A stretch of DNA of 64,000 bases from Gonocerus acuteangulatus (GCA_946811695.1 OX328125.1:102135176-102199175); one strand, 5' to 3'; shown: positions 33,090 to 44,328, numbered from the stretch's first letter. Translations and numbers: made by a program. Notes: generated by a model not told the origin, from the sequence alone.

Positions 33090-33480
33090 TTTCACCTCCC
33101 AATCCTAACATATGGGAGCGAAAGTTGGGTAACACTTGATAAGCAAGCCCCTTGGAAAGACAAGAAGAGATTGCATCAGAAATGAAAGAATAATAGTTTT
33201 GAGGTGACAGAACTAAGGACATTACTCGAATCCCGGCAGCTTAAGTGGTTTGGGCACGTATGTCCTGTGGACGATGAAAGATAACCTAAGAAATCTCTAG
33301 AAGCTCAGCCTTCTGGGAAAAAACCGCGATGACTGCCTAGAATCTCCTACGAGGAAAACATCCAGAAGATTGGAGGGAAGAGAGGCAAAAACCTCGAGCA
33401 GATGAAGCAGCTTTGCAGGACCGGAGGGAATGGCTGAAATTTATCGAGAATCGTCGACGCTAGTAATGGCAGAATAGGAA
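33090..33480 (+). pseudogene. LINE reverse-transcriptase C-terminal remnant
   Basis: Translated pieces include PILTYGSESWVTLDKQAP, then ELRTLLESRQLKWFGHV and later ISYEENIQKIGGKRGKNLEQ. YGSE.W and LKWFGHV...DDER are the conserved thumb and C-terminal phrases of many insect LINE reverse transcriptases. Several stops interrupt it, so the copy is old. Confidence 0.6.
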
Positions 33481-33545
33481 GACGAAGATAGGCCTCACAG
33501 CTCCGCACGATCCGGAGTTAAAAGCAGACTACACACCATCAGGCA

Positions 33546-34283
33546 GGCCTGAACAGTCCGGCTGAAGGCCGGTCGCCTGAACGCGTAACAGTCTTAACTG
33601 ACGGACCGGCGGGAATATACAGGGTGTCCCAGTCATAAACTGAAAGACTTCGTAAATCGAAGGGAAATCGAAAAACTGAGTCAAAAAGTCCTTTGGCGAT
33701 TTTCTCAAAAAAGCCTTGTTTTTTTGGACGAATCCCGATTTATCGCTGAAACGAAGCATTGTACGAAAAATAACCTCAACACCAAAGTTTTAGCTTATTA
33801 AATTATATCTAAGATGAGACCAAATTTCCATCGGATGGACATTTTAATTTATCGTCTCGCGTCTAATTGAGGCATTAAATTTAGATTGGATAGTAATTTG
33901 TACCGAAATTAGAACTTTTTTAACACAATTATTCCGGAATAAGTGTGAATATGAGATTATTTTTTTCTAGTTTCCACGCGCAGACGGTTTGACGGATCAA
34001 AAAATGTCTAACTCTTTAGGGAACAAATTCCGATTAATCCGATGGGTTATGCAAACGCAATCATCACGTTGCATTGAACTTTTGTATTGAGGTGTTTTTC
34101 GTGCAAGCGATAGATGGGGATTTGTCCAAAAACGTTCTTCTCGATGCGAAAACGAGAAAATCGCCAAAGGACTTTTTGGTTTAGTCTTTCGATTCCCCAT
34201 ACATATACAAAGTCTGTCGGCTTAAGGCTGATACACCCTGTATACACGTTCAGGCGACCGGCTTTCCGGCGGACTGTTCAGGC
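33546..34283. mobile_element. Palindromic MITE split by a mariner-like element
   Basis: Left arm GGCCTGAACAGTCCGGC and GGCCGGTCGCCTGAACG (33546-33587) is inverted at 34246-34283. Between them another element (33620-34240) is inserted. Confidence 0.6.
33620..34240. mobile_element. Tc1/mariner-like non-autonomous element (tentative)
   Basis: Ends CAGGGTGTCCCAGTC and, inverted, CAGGGTGTATCAGCC are flanked by TATA on both sides (33616-33619 and 34241-34244), consistent with a TA or TATA duplication. Inside, TTTCGATTTCC-like and AAAGTCCTTTGGCGATTTTC phrases are inverted across the element. No transposase. Confidence 0.55.
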
Positions 34284-34634
34284 CAAACTGACAGGCCTGA
34301 CCGTGTTTGATCTGACAATGCTAATGTTTTGATCTGACGTGACGAGGTCTTTAGATAGAGAGCAAAATCCAACCCAAAACTTCGAAAGATTAACGAGCCC
34401 TATTCAACAAATCAATACAACCGCGTAAAATATTTCCATTATCATTAATTGTCGTCGATCAGTTGATTTCATTATTTTAAGAGAAAGATCAACACACGAG
34501 CGAAAGTACCTAATCCACTGTAATATTCGTCGGGAGTGAATTAGCGATCCGAGTGATGGCTCAGCTGGATTATCCCGTTCGTTTTTCCGCAAAGCCATTC
34601 ATCATCAGCCATTTATCAGGCTGGCCAACAGCTG
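34284..34634. other. Gene-free interval
   Basis: Nothing recognised. It leads into a block shared with 44338-44445. Confidence 0.35.
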
Positions 34635-34750
34635 CTAATGGAAATACCGTTGCAATGGAAAACTGTCCCAGGGCTGCCAACATCCGCACAAATCAACCCC
34701 GCTTCAATCATCGGGATTCGTGTATGAACATTCACTAGGGTTCATTTCAT
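34635..34750 (+). repeat. Conserved 110-bp block shared with 44338-44445
   Basis: Phrases GTTGCAATGGAAAACTG, CATCGGGATTCGTGT and GAACATTCACTAGGG occur here and in reverse at 44338-44445, with only about one difference in ten to fifteen bases. The flanks differ. It could be the conserved core of a SINE or another mobile element; no common protein frame is evident. Confidence 0.6.
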
Positions 34751-34917
34751 ATTTGTTGGCGATCTGTTCAATGGAACCTTTTATACGAAAATGTAAACGA
34801 ATGCTCAATAATAATTAATCATAAAAAAAAGAACCTGTCACGCAGGAGCTGCATAACTGAGCACATTCCTTAGAAAATGGCAAGTGAATCCTGAATAATT
34901 TGCTTAAAATATCCTAT

Positions 34918-34918
34918 A

Positions 34919-35011
<93 letters not shown>
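34918..35011. repeat. (TA)n microsatellite
   Basis: About 90 bp of pure TA at the left border of the next element. Confidence 0.95.
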
Positions 35012-35017
<6 letters not shown>

Positions 35018-35306
35018 TCTATAAACGTTTTAGCTTGACACTCAAGCATAAACGTTGGGTCGTATCCGATCCCGTACTTAATAGAGCTATTTTTGGGCCA
35101 GGAATGCAATAAGTTATTGGGATTTACTCATTTATTTTCAAATATTAGGAGAATACTATAAACTTTTAAAATATAAAAGACAATTCATAAAAGAAAACAA
35201 GCATTTGAGTTCAGGAAAGTAAAATTAATTTTGAAAAAAAAATAAGAAAATATAGTAAATTGTTTTGGATACGTTAAGAAATTAGTAATCACAAATATAT
35301 ACATAC

Positions 35307-35352
<46 letters not shown>

Positions 35353-35934
35353 ATATATATAAAACTCTAGGAACAGAATATATCACATTTCTATTTTGGT
35401 AAAAGAATCACTGGCATTGGGGCACACTGGGACAGATGTGGGTCGAATTGAAAAAAAAATCATCTTCTATATTTTGATTCTATTTCTTGATCATCTTGAT
35501 TTGAGTGCTCCTCGACTCCTTCATAATCATTTGAAAGAAAACCATCGTCAGACTCTGAATCTATTTCATCAATTTGGTCATCTAATTCTGCATCAGATTG
35601 CTCCTCTTATCGTCTGAATTCGGCTATAACGTGTTCTATGTTAGTAAATAATTTATTATCTCCAGAAACCATGATTTTTTTTTATGAAAACCTAGATCAA
35701 CAATATCTTTAGTTAGGTACATTATCATAAATACTGGTTAGGAAAAATTTACATTGAGAGTTGATTAAAAAAAAAAAATAGTGCTTACGTGACAGACGTA
35801 AACGTGGTTCGCTTCCTCAGTACTGATTGAGAGGGTACCTGCAGCCCTTTGACGTTGGAGTGTGCGTTTGAAGAGACATGCGCAGTTTTATGCCTATTGG
35901 GTCGGATACGACCCGTATGTTTACAGATAATATA

Positions 35935-35936
<2 letters not shown>
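35012..35936 (-). mobile_element. Element between two (TA)n tracts with inverted GGGTCGTATCCGA phrases
   Basis: TTGGGTCGTATCCGATCCCG near 35055 is inverted as TCGGATACGACCC near 35909. The 925-bp body is bounded on both sides by long TA tracts, and a second TA tract (35300-35360) lies inside. It contains an acidic minus-strand frame (35449-35672). The features suggest a decayed DNA transposon, possibly piggyBac-like, but no TTAA pair was established. Confidence 0.4.
35449..35672 (-). pseudogene. Acidic N-terminal-like fragment, possibly piggyBac transposase
   Basis: The minus frame starts MVSGDNKLFTNIEHVIAEFR, meets a TAA, and continues in the same frame as EEQSDAELDDQIDEIDSESD, DGFLSNDYEGVEEHSNQDDQ and EIESKYRR before a stop. 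A strongly acidic N-terminus is usual for piggyBac transposases, but many nuclear proteins look alike and the catalytic core is absent. Function not assigned with confidence. Confidence 0.3.

Positions 35937-35990
<54 letters not shown>
35937..35990. repeat. (TA)n microsatellite
   Basis: About 54 bp of pure TA at the right border of the preceding element. Confidence 0.95.
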
Positions 35991-35994
<4 letters not shown>

Positions 35995-36039
35995 GATGGT
36001 GGTTTCATTCTATTTGAACATAATTAAGCAGATTAAGCC

Positions 36040-36290
36040 CCAACTTCTAATAAGCCGATTTAGTTTATTTTTATGGCGCATTAAAGTCAATCCAGAAAAT
36101 TCCTCCCACATAACATTCACTCTTCCAAGATCCAAATGCCCTTCAATCAATCTTTACCAGAGTGAAATCTGTGAAAAAAAAAACCCAAGTTACCTAACTG
36201 GGACTTACTTGACAGACGACTAACCTGGAGCCAACACATACAGAAGAAAAGACAGGAAACAAACAGAGGATTTGGAGTAATTGATTTCGT
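36040..36290 (+). pseudogene. Jockey-clade LINE reverse transcriptase fragment
   Basis: It reads WRIKVNPENSSHITFTLPRS, then KCPSINLYQSEI, and after a frameshift near 36195 LLDRRLTWSQHIQKKRQETN. This is the Jockey pattern WRIKINP.KS.H.TFTLRR...YLG..LDRRLTW..HI from the region after the catalytic YADD. Only the thumb part is present. It lies upstream of, and is unrelated to, the I-clade LINE. Confidence 0.75.
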
Positions 36291-36682
36291 TTATTCGAAG
36301 TTGTCTGTTTTTTTTTTTAATTGCTTATAGTAGTAGAATGTATTTGACAATAATACAGGATAAGTAAAATATATATAAAAAAAAAAGTATTGTTAGAAAT
36401 ATAGCTTTCCAAAAGAGAGATTCCAAGACACCTTGTGAATATTTTCAACTACCTTTATACCGTTGATGTCTTTTTTTTTTTTTTTTTAATTCATATTTTC
36501 CTAGCATTAGTACAATAGTAGAAGAGCACGAGAAAATGTGAAATGTTTTGATATTTTTAAATGCATTGAACTCTGAAATAAGTGTCTCTAGAAGTGGATT
36601 GTGGGGGCTCGCCGACACATCCAGGTAGGACCATAAAACGATTTCAAGAAAGGTCGAACGAAAATAATAACTGTTTTTATTT
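36291..36682. other. Gene-free interval left of the LINE
   Basis: T-runs near 36309 and 36470. Nothing coding. Confidence 0.4.
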
Positions 36683-36804
36683 TAATATTTCAAAAAAAAA
36701 AAAAAAGAGATCATATGATCGCATTTTTCTGTGAAACCACGAAAAATATTTCTCCGTGGAAAATTCGCCAAACACAGGAAAAAACCATCAAAAACCTGAA
36801 ATAA

Positions 36805-38070
36805 ATGGCAGAAGTAAGGGAGAACATCAGCAAGAACTTCTCAAGCCAAGAATTTGAAACTGCTGGAAGCAATAAATCCATAAACATGACCACACATACC
36901 GAACTAGAAAACATCAGGTATCTTGTCATAAAAATGGAAAAAAAAGAACAATCTTTTAATACAATAAGCCCTTTCGTTGTAGAAAGGTGGCTTAAGACAT
37001 TTGGGAAAAATATAGGTGTGTCAAAAATTAAGAAGTCAGGAACCCTGCTAATCAGTTGCCCAGAAAGATGTGTAGCAAAGAAATTGTGTGATGAAAGATC
37101 CTTTTTTGGTACAAGCATTGTTGTTAGTCCACACAACTCTTTGAATTTCTCACGAGGAATCTTTTCTTGTGACGAAATCGTACATTTAGAAGATGAGATT
37201 ATTCTTAAAGAACTAAAAGGGCAGAATGTGACACATTTAAGAAGATTTTAGACGCGGAATACTCAAAAGATACTGTTCGTGGCCACATTTAACAAGGAAG
37301 TACTCCCAGAAAGAATCAAAATTGGTTATATGATAATGCCTATGAAGGAATATATTCATTCTCCACTGACCTGCTTTAAGTGCTGGGGCTTCAATCATAC
37401 AAGCAAAGGTTGCAAAAAACATGAAATTTGCAGAATATGTGCTGAAATCAAGCATGAAGGATCATGCACTAGAACATTCTGTACTAACTGCAAAGGAGCC
37501 CATCCAGCCTATGACAGACAATGCCCGATATTTCTCAGGGAGACCCAGATCTTGAAGAAGATGGTGCTCGAAAAGCTATCATATGCAGAAGCTAGGAAGA
37601 GAATCGCAAGTTCCTCTCTGACTTCTTATGCAGGAAGGGTAAAGGAGTCAATGGAACGAGTCTTGACTTCAACACCAATAAATGAAGAACTGGAGCTCAT
37701 AAAGGAACAACTCAGATCGTTACAGGAGCAACTTCTAATAATTACATCAAAGATTTTGGGAGAAAAGAAGAAGAAGGAATTACCTACTACTACTTCAGAC
37801 AAAACTCCTGAAAATTCCAAACTCTTGACGCAAGAAGAGCGAGTGCCAAAAAAGAAGATATTAAAAGAAGACATTACCGAGGAAGTAAAGACACCCAAGG
37901 GTTCGAGGAAATCCTGCTCTGCAGATAAATACATAAATACCTCTTTGGGGGTTGATGTAGGTGATGCACCGAGTCATGCAAATTCTAAAACATCTGTGAG
38001 TAGTAAGTCTAAGGTAGCAACAGAGAATGAAAAAGTTCGTTTGAGATCGAGCCAACAAAAGAATAAGTAG
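36805..38070 (+). pseudogene. I-clade LINE ORF1, Gag-like RNA-binding protein, one premature stop
   Basis: The frame opens MAEVRENISKNF and runs 422 codons with a single in-frame TAG at 37249-37251 (after VTHLRRF). Both parts are in the same frame. Beyond the stop the sequence has three knuckles CX2CX4HX4C, CX2CX4HX3C and CX2CX3HX6C (37372-37524), a coiled-coil-like Glu/Leu/Lys stretch, and a basic Ser-rich C-terminus. The N-terminal part resembles the RRM-like region of I/Jockey ORF1 proteins, ending in the usual VTHLRRF... phrase before LPERIKIGYM and YIHSPLTCFKC. ORF1 protein coats LINE RNA. It ends with three consecutive stops (38068-38076). I read it as a recently broken ORF1; recoding of the TAG cannot be excluded. 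Confidence 0.85.
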
Positions 38071-38085
38071 TAGTAAAATATCGTA

Positions 38086-38859
38086 ATGTTTGATCCAGGA
38101 ATTATTACTAATAAGACACAGATCAATCAAGTTACAAATATTTACTACTCAAACTTTCTCAATTGTTTTCATTCTGCATTCCTTTCTCTTTCTTTATTTG
38201 TTATTAGGTATAAAGAATATCAGTTCGTGTCGTCTGTTGATGGCGTGAACATGACTATCTCCTTTGTGTCAATTATAACCTTATTCGTTATATTATTCTA
38301 TCAATTAACCACATTTGAATACCACCTAAATAAATCTTGTAAATTATTTACATATGACTGCAGAAACGAGTTAAAATTAACTAATATACCCGTCAAGTAT
38401 TTAAATATCCGTCTTCCTGGGGTTTCCATGAAATTAATTATATGCAACAGTTTCCTAATAGATCAACTTTTGCCTCTAACCTATTTAAAATCTTATTTCG
38501 GCTATAATGTTGACTTTATTTCGAAAGAATGTAATTTTTTACCAATGTGTCCTATGTACACTCGTATTTTCAGCATTTCACCTGCTCTCTCATTTATATA
38601 CGTTCAGCTTAAAACATTGACAGTTTTTAGGTCGTATATGACTCGAGTACCTAAGATAACATTCTTCATAGGTGAGTTACAAACAGAAACATTCTCTATC
38701 TGGTACAAATTTCGGATGAACATATTATCAATTCATCTTGAACACTCCTCTATCCAATACGTTTTTCTATGCTATGTGATCTTTTTAAATAATTATACGA
38801 ATAGATTACATGTTCATGTAAATATATTCCATGTTAATAATGACAGACACAAAGCTTGA
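38086..38859 (+). CDS. Unrecognised 257-residue ORF between LINE ORF1 and ORF2
   Basis: The ATG lies 15 bp after the first ORF1 stop and in the same frame; the stop at 38857-38859 overlaps the ORF2 start by 20-29 bp. I do not recognise the protein. It is hydrophobic and Ile/Phe/Tyr/Leu-rich, with likely membrane segments at about residues 24-40, 57-74 and 221-235, seven cysteines (27, 85, 92, 120, 149, 155, 229) and four N-X-S/T sites (9, 55, 82, 236). No zinc knuckle, protease, nuclease or polymerase motif is visible. Known I-clade LINEs have only two ORFs. At this base composition stops should occur about every 14 codons, so an open run of 257 is unlikely by chance. Alternatives: a captured host or viral-type membrane protein, or an expanded spacer that happens to be open. 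Confidence 0.55.
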   Translation: MFDPGIITNKTQINQVTNIYYSNFLNCFHSAFLSLSLFVIRYKEYQFVSSVDGVNMTISFVSIITLFVILFYQLTTFEYHLNKSCKLFTYDCRNELKLTNIPVKYLNIRLPGVSMKLIICNSFLIDQLLPLTYLKSYFGYNVDFISKECNFLPMCPMYTRIFSISPALSFIYVQLKTLTVFRSYMTRVPKITFFIGELQTETFSIWYKFRMNILSIHLEHSSIQYVFLCYVIFLNNYTNRLHVHVNIFHVNNDRHKA

Positions 38860-41800
38860 ATTACTACAATGGAATATGAACGGTTTGCAAAGGCACATAG
38901 ACGATCTAAAGCACCTAGTGAGATCAAACCAATACCAAATACTAGCACTACAAGAAACACATTTATTAGCAGACAGAAACACTTCACTATTAGGATATTC
39001 ATCATATAGACATGATTATACATTGGGAGGAAAGGCTTCAGGAGGCGTCACTATATTCGTCAAAGATACGGTCTATAGTGAACCTATCCGAATCAGAAGT
39101 ACATTGCAGGCGGTAGCTTGTACTGTCTACGCTCCCTTTAGGATGACTATTTGCAATATCTATCTTCCACCAAGTGATAGAGTTGACCCTACTGACTTAC
39201 AGGACTTATTAACACAACTTCCTCGACCTTTAATATTTCTCGGAGACTTCAACGCACTTAGTACACTATGGAACTCACATATTACTAATACAAGAGGAAG
39301 AATTATTGAAAATGTGTTGGACAGTTGTGACTTAATCCCCCTTAATGATAATACTCCTACTCATTTGTGCTCACGAACAGGGACTTTTTCAAACATCGAT
39401 GTCACAACATGCTCACCTGACATCCTTGTACGCTTCAAATGAGAAGTAAAGAAAGACCTTTACAATAGCGACCACTTCCCAATAGCAATAGGACTACAAA
39501 GCTTTCCTGCACCGTTCCAGGTGCCTTCAAGATTCAATACTAAGAAAGCAGATTGGACAAAATACCAGCAACACATACTGAACAGACTTAACTTCTTAAA
39601 CATAGACACCATACAGGACTTTAACGAATTAGTTATTACGGCTGCTGAAACCACGATTCCAAAAACCAAGACAGTAAAGAAACACATCCCTGTCCCTTGG
39701 TGGAACGAACGATGCAAAAAGGCAGTCAAGGAAAAACGTACTGCTCTTAACAAATTCAGGAGAAACCCTACTACTGAGTTCCTCATAAAGTTCAAAAAAG
39801 CCAAAGCTATCTGCCGACACGTAATTATTGAAAGCAAAAGACAATGCTGGCAAGACTTCTTGACGTCATTAAACAAAAATACACCACTAAGTACGGTATG
39901 GAACAATCTTCGAAAAATAACAAACAGAAAATATCGAACACCAATAAGTGGTCTTAAAGTACATGACTCAATTCTGACTGACTCTAACAACATTGCCAAC
40001 ACTATAGCAAAACATTTCAGTGAAATTTCAAGGACTCCTGAACACAACTATACTGACAACTTGCAAAATCATTTGACCATTTTAAACCCACAAAGAGACA
40101 CATACCTACTAGACGTACCATTTACTATTGAAGAACTTCATCACGCACTAACTAACTCAAAAGAAAGCTCACCCGGACCAGACAGAATTACATACAATAT
40201 GATAAGACACCTCCCCAACAGTTGCCTTAAAGAACTACTTCGGCTTATGAACTCAGTATACGACTCGGGTCAAATCCCTGAATGTTGGACTACTAGCATC
40301 GTTATTCCTATACTCAAACCTAACAAAGATAAATCTGAGGTTGCAAATTACAGACCGATATCACTCACCAGCTGTGTCTGCAAAGTATTCGAGAAAATGC
40401 TAAACAGGAGGTTAATGTGGTACCTTGAATCGAAGAGCCTACTCTCGCCATATCAGTGCGGTTTCAGAGCAAGGCGCTCTACGCTGGACCATTTAGTTCG
40501 ACTTGAGTCTTACATCATAGATTCGTTTATCGATAATAAGGTCACGTTAGCGGTGTCCTTTGATATAAACAAAGCCTTCGACACAGTTTGGCAAATAAGA
40601 GTTATTTCTAAACTCTATGAATGGGGAATTCGCGGGAAATCATTTGAATTTATCAAGGGTTTCCTTTCGAATAGAACATTCAGAGTCAGAAATGGAACTT
40701 GCCTCTCAGATGTCTATAAACAAGAAATGGGCATTCCTCAAGGGAGTATATTGAGTACAACGCTGTTTCTCATTGCTATGGATTCGGTTAGGGAACACAT
40801 TCCTCCCGATGTACAGTACTGTTTATATGTTGATGATCTACTAATAATCCATTCATCCAAGACTGCAGAAGCCTCTCAAAACAGAATACAGGAGACTATA
40901 CAATCACTCGAACGCTGGACGGATCTAACAGGACTGAAATTCTCGACTCACAAAACAAAGTCTATTTTATTTACACGAAAGAAACGCAATACCAACTATC
41001 ATTTACATCTGTACAATACACAAATCCCACAAACAAACGCACTAAAATTCTTGGGTTTACTATTTGACAAACGACTCACGTGGGTACCCCACTTCAAGGA
41101 ACTCATTCAAAAATGTAAGAAATCGTTACATCTTTTGAGAGTTTTGAGTAATACCAGGTGGGGTGCTGACAGGAAAGTATTGCTAAACGTCTATCGAAGT
41201 TATATCAGGACTCTTCTGGATTACGGATGCGTAGCTTACTCGTCTGCCAGGCCCACTACACTAAACATGCTCAATCCAATACATAACACTGGTTTACGAT
41301 TATCTCTAGGTGCTTTCAGATCTAGTCCAGTGTACGCAGAAGCCAACGAACCTCCTCTATCTTACAGGAGAGCAGTACTTTCAGCGGCATATTATTACAA
41401 ACTTCGATCACTGCCTGATGAAGTTTGCACAAGCGATATCCTGAGTAATCGCAATCTGTATAAGTATGAACAACGGAGAAGTCATGTCCGACCTTTTATT
41501 GTAAGATTTCTTGAAATGGAAGAACTGTTTGTCTTAGGAAACTACAACGTTACAACTCATCGACAAACTTTGAACCCACCTTGGACAATACGGAACTATA
41601 ACATAGACTTAACTCTTACAAAGTATCATAAAAAGGACCCAATGTCAACATTACTACATACACAACATTTCACAGATTACTTTAAACAACACGAAAACTG
41701 CCTAAAGATATTCACTGATGGATCAAAAACTGAAAGCGGAGTTGGCTCGGCAGCAGTTATGCAAGAAGATATTTATGCCCAGAAGCTGCCCCCATATTTA

Positions 41801-42493
41801 AACATATTAGGGGCAGAATTATATGCCATCCTACTCAAAAATATTCCATCTACCCAACATAAACACATTGTTATATACAGCGACTCATTGAGTTCACTAC
41901 AATGCCTCCAGAACCTGTACTCAACCCACCCACTATGTACTGAAATAAAAGATAAAATCCATGACTTACAGACACGACAGAAACATATAACACTATCTTG
42001 GCTGCCTGGACATCAAGACCTCGGTCAAAACACAACTGCTGATAAACATGCTCGACTTGTGACAGAAGAACAGACATACCAACAATTTGATTTATTTCAT
42101 AATGACATTACTAGACATATCAGCAAAATTATACTAGACAAATGGCGACTTGACTGGCATACTGAGACTGACAATAAACTACGGACTATTAAACGCACTA
42201 TTTCGGACTGGTCATCATCGTACAGGAATTCACGCCGAGAAGAAGTAGTCCTTGCGAGGCTAAGAATCGGCCATACACGCATAACCCATGAGTACCTGAT
42301 GACAAAGACTGACAAACCAAAATGTAAACATTGTAACACAGACCTTACTGTAAAACATATATTAACAGACTGTCGGTTACGGACTAACTTGGACATTCCA
42401 CATGACGTGACAGATATACTTTCTGAAGGCAGTCAATATATTGATACAATACTGACCTATTTGAAAAACAATAACATTTTCGACAAAATATAG
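38831..42493 (+). pseudogene. I-clade LINE ORF2: endonuclease, reverse transcriptase, RNase H; one premature stop
   Basis: One frame from 38831 (or ATG at 38840) to 42493 is broken only by TGA at 39440-39442, after SPDILVRFK. The APE-type endonuclease shows LQWNMNG, LALQETHL, FLGDFN and, just past the stop, NSDHFPI. Counted from 39521, the reverse transcriptase has NYRPISLTS (276-284), FDINKAFDTV (347-356), GIPQGSILS (404-412) and catalytic YVDD (436-439), then KFLGLLFDKRLTW. RNase H follows with D733, E766, D788 and D841. A knuckle CKHCNTDLTVKHILTDC ends the protein. It makes the nick, cDNA and hybrid cleavage for its own RNA. TGA probably replaced a tryptophan codon. Catalytic residues are all intact. 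Confidence 0.9.
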
Positions 42494-42835
42494 ACTTCAC
42501 ATACAACCTGGGACAAATGGTCACATAATCCTAAGAATTCCAATTCACTTCTTCTTACAATAAAATCACAGCGATACAGAATGATTTATGCTTTACATTT
42601 TATTACCATCTCCTATTAATAACAAAATATTTCAGTGTTTATTTTATTTCTTTTTTTATAGATATATAGGTACATAATTATTTCTTTTATTTCTCATTTA
42701 TTTTTTTTTTTTTGATTTTTTGGAGTGGCATCGATTGTTGCAGCACCTACATCGGCCCACACTGAGGATTATATGCTTTTCGCCATAGAGGCTGAGCATT
42801 AACAAAATAAATAAAATAAAAATAATATTTCAAAA

Positions 42836-43494
42836 TGAGAGTAGGGGTTAGAACGGAACCGCGCTAAGATGACGCAGTTCCTGCGAGTCGTACTTTCTTT
42901 AATTTTACGCATAGGGAAAATCTTCCAGATCCCTGTTGAAAATAATATATATAATTCAAAGAAGTACGTAAATAAATGTATTTTGCATTTGCTAGTAGAT
43001 CCCAGTGGATTAAAGGAGTGCGGATGGTGATGGGAGATAGGATTGTGGAGAGGATTTGTAGGATATTATATATGTAGGAATGTGGAGACTATATACATAT
43101 ATGCAGGCATATGGAGATCTGGATGAAGGATTTGGACAAATCCAGATGATCCTAACTAAATGTAACCTCTCTTCAAAGTTATAACTCCCCCTTTGTGTAC
43201 ACCAGCAGAAATTCTCTTTATTACATATATCCGACATCGTCTCCCTCTCTCTCTCAATATACATATCACCGAATTTCTTTAAATAAAATATTGCATCACC
43301 AATAAAAAATAATATTTTCTAGTATAAATTTAAAAGATGTAACCATTTGTATTTGTGTCAATCCATTTAAAGTGGTCCAGAAAAAAATAATCTGTTGGTC
43401 TTGACCATTTTAGAATAAAATGATATTTTTACAGTCAATTACATATGGAATCATTAGTTCAAAACATTTTTTAGAATATTTTTAGAATCAACCG
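42836..43494. other. Gene-free interval with dispersed motif
   Basis: 42855-42891 carries, in reverse, the motif seen at 16504 and 22606 (GGAACCGCGCTAAGATGACG). The rest, including a purine-rich patch near 43015-43060, is not recognised. Confidence 0.45.
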
Positions 43495-43609
43495 AAAATA
43501 TTTATTTATTTGTTGGTGTTCCGCCCAATGGCGATGTACACCTTACATTTTATTTATTTCAGAACATTATATTACTTTATTGCCTATATATTATCACATT
43601 GTATTATAT

Positions 43610-43672
<63 letters not shown>

Positions 43673-44328
43673 TATATATAAATATAAATATATATATATA
43701 TAAATATATATGTATATATATTACTAAATTGCATTATATTACCTTATTGTCTATATATTTACATTAAGTTATGCTTAATACAAGCTTGGTTTTATTATTT
43801 ACACACTTACATACATAAGTACATATACGTACTTATTATGTATATATACATAATATTATATTATAATATTAGATTACATGATGTTAAATTATTTTGAGTA
43901 TTTCTACATTATGTTTGTAAATCAATCTTTTAGTATTTGCATCCTAGGAAAGTCAGTATGGATCAGAGGGTAGATGAATTATCTGCCTTCGATGGGATAT
44001 TCATGTCTCTATAGGACACTATGGTAAGGAAATATTAAGCTGCGTTCAAATGAGTTGGTATAATTGTTGTGTAGGTAATGTAGTATATGCGTTGGCTATC
44101 TTCACTTAACAACTCGCATAAGTTGTACGGTAAGTTCAGGTCACGTAGTCTCGTGCATTCTGTGAGTAAGTGTTTTATCGTAAGAGTAGTGTTACATATT
44201 TCACATTGCGGCTGTTCTTTTCTCGTCATTAAGCAACTGTGAGTAAGCCACGAGTGACCAATCCTTAAGCGGGTCAAAACCACTTCGTCTCTTCGGTTTC
44301 CAGGGGAACTGGATGGCCATTCTTGCAA
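43495..44328 (-). pseudogene. I-clade LINE C-terminus and 3' UTR (fragment)
   Basis: The minus strand reads MQEWPSSSPGNRRDEVVLTR, LRIGHSWLTHSCL, then the knuckle CEICNTTLTIKHLLTEC and NLPYNLCELLSEDSQRI. This matches the end of ORF2 at 42200-42480 (RLRIGHT, CKHCNTDLTVKHILTDC). The 3' side runs to about 43495, where GTGTACATCGCCATTGGGCG and AACACCAACAAATAAATAAA form an I-type LINE tail. A (TA)n tract (43615-43668) interrupts it. 5'-truncated. Confidence 0.75.
43615..43668. repeat. (TA)n microsatellite
   Basis: About 54 bp of TA followed by decayed TATAAA repeats to 43712. Confidence 0.93.

Larger units (their letters stand above)
36696..42822 (+). mobile_element. Nearly full-length I-clade LINE with three ORFs
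   Basis: The 6.1-kb unit is flanked by a 13-bp direct repeat TAATATTTCAAAA (36683-36695 and 42823-42835), as made by target-primed reverse transcription. It holds a 5' leader of about 110 bp, ORF1 with three zinc knuckles, an extra 257-codon ORF, ORF2 with endonuclease, reverse transcriptase, RNase H and a terminal knuckle, and a 330-bp 3' UTR ending in an AAATAAATAAAATAAAA tail. The order and the KFLGLLFDKRLTWVPHFKEL phrase place it in the I clade. ORF1 and ORF2 each have one in-frame stop, so it is probably inactive but young. Confidence 0.88.

Noticed and set aside
34900..35112. Long Tyr-Ile repeat frames over TA tracts (also 61080-61750, 62086-62322, 63341-63775)
   Set aside because: Translation of microsatellite; present on both strands.
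39460..40047. 195-codon minus-strand frame opposite LINE ORF2
   Set aside because: Shadow of ORF2; no recognised motif.
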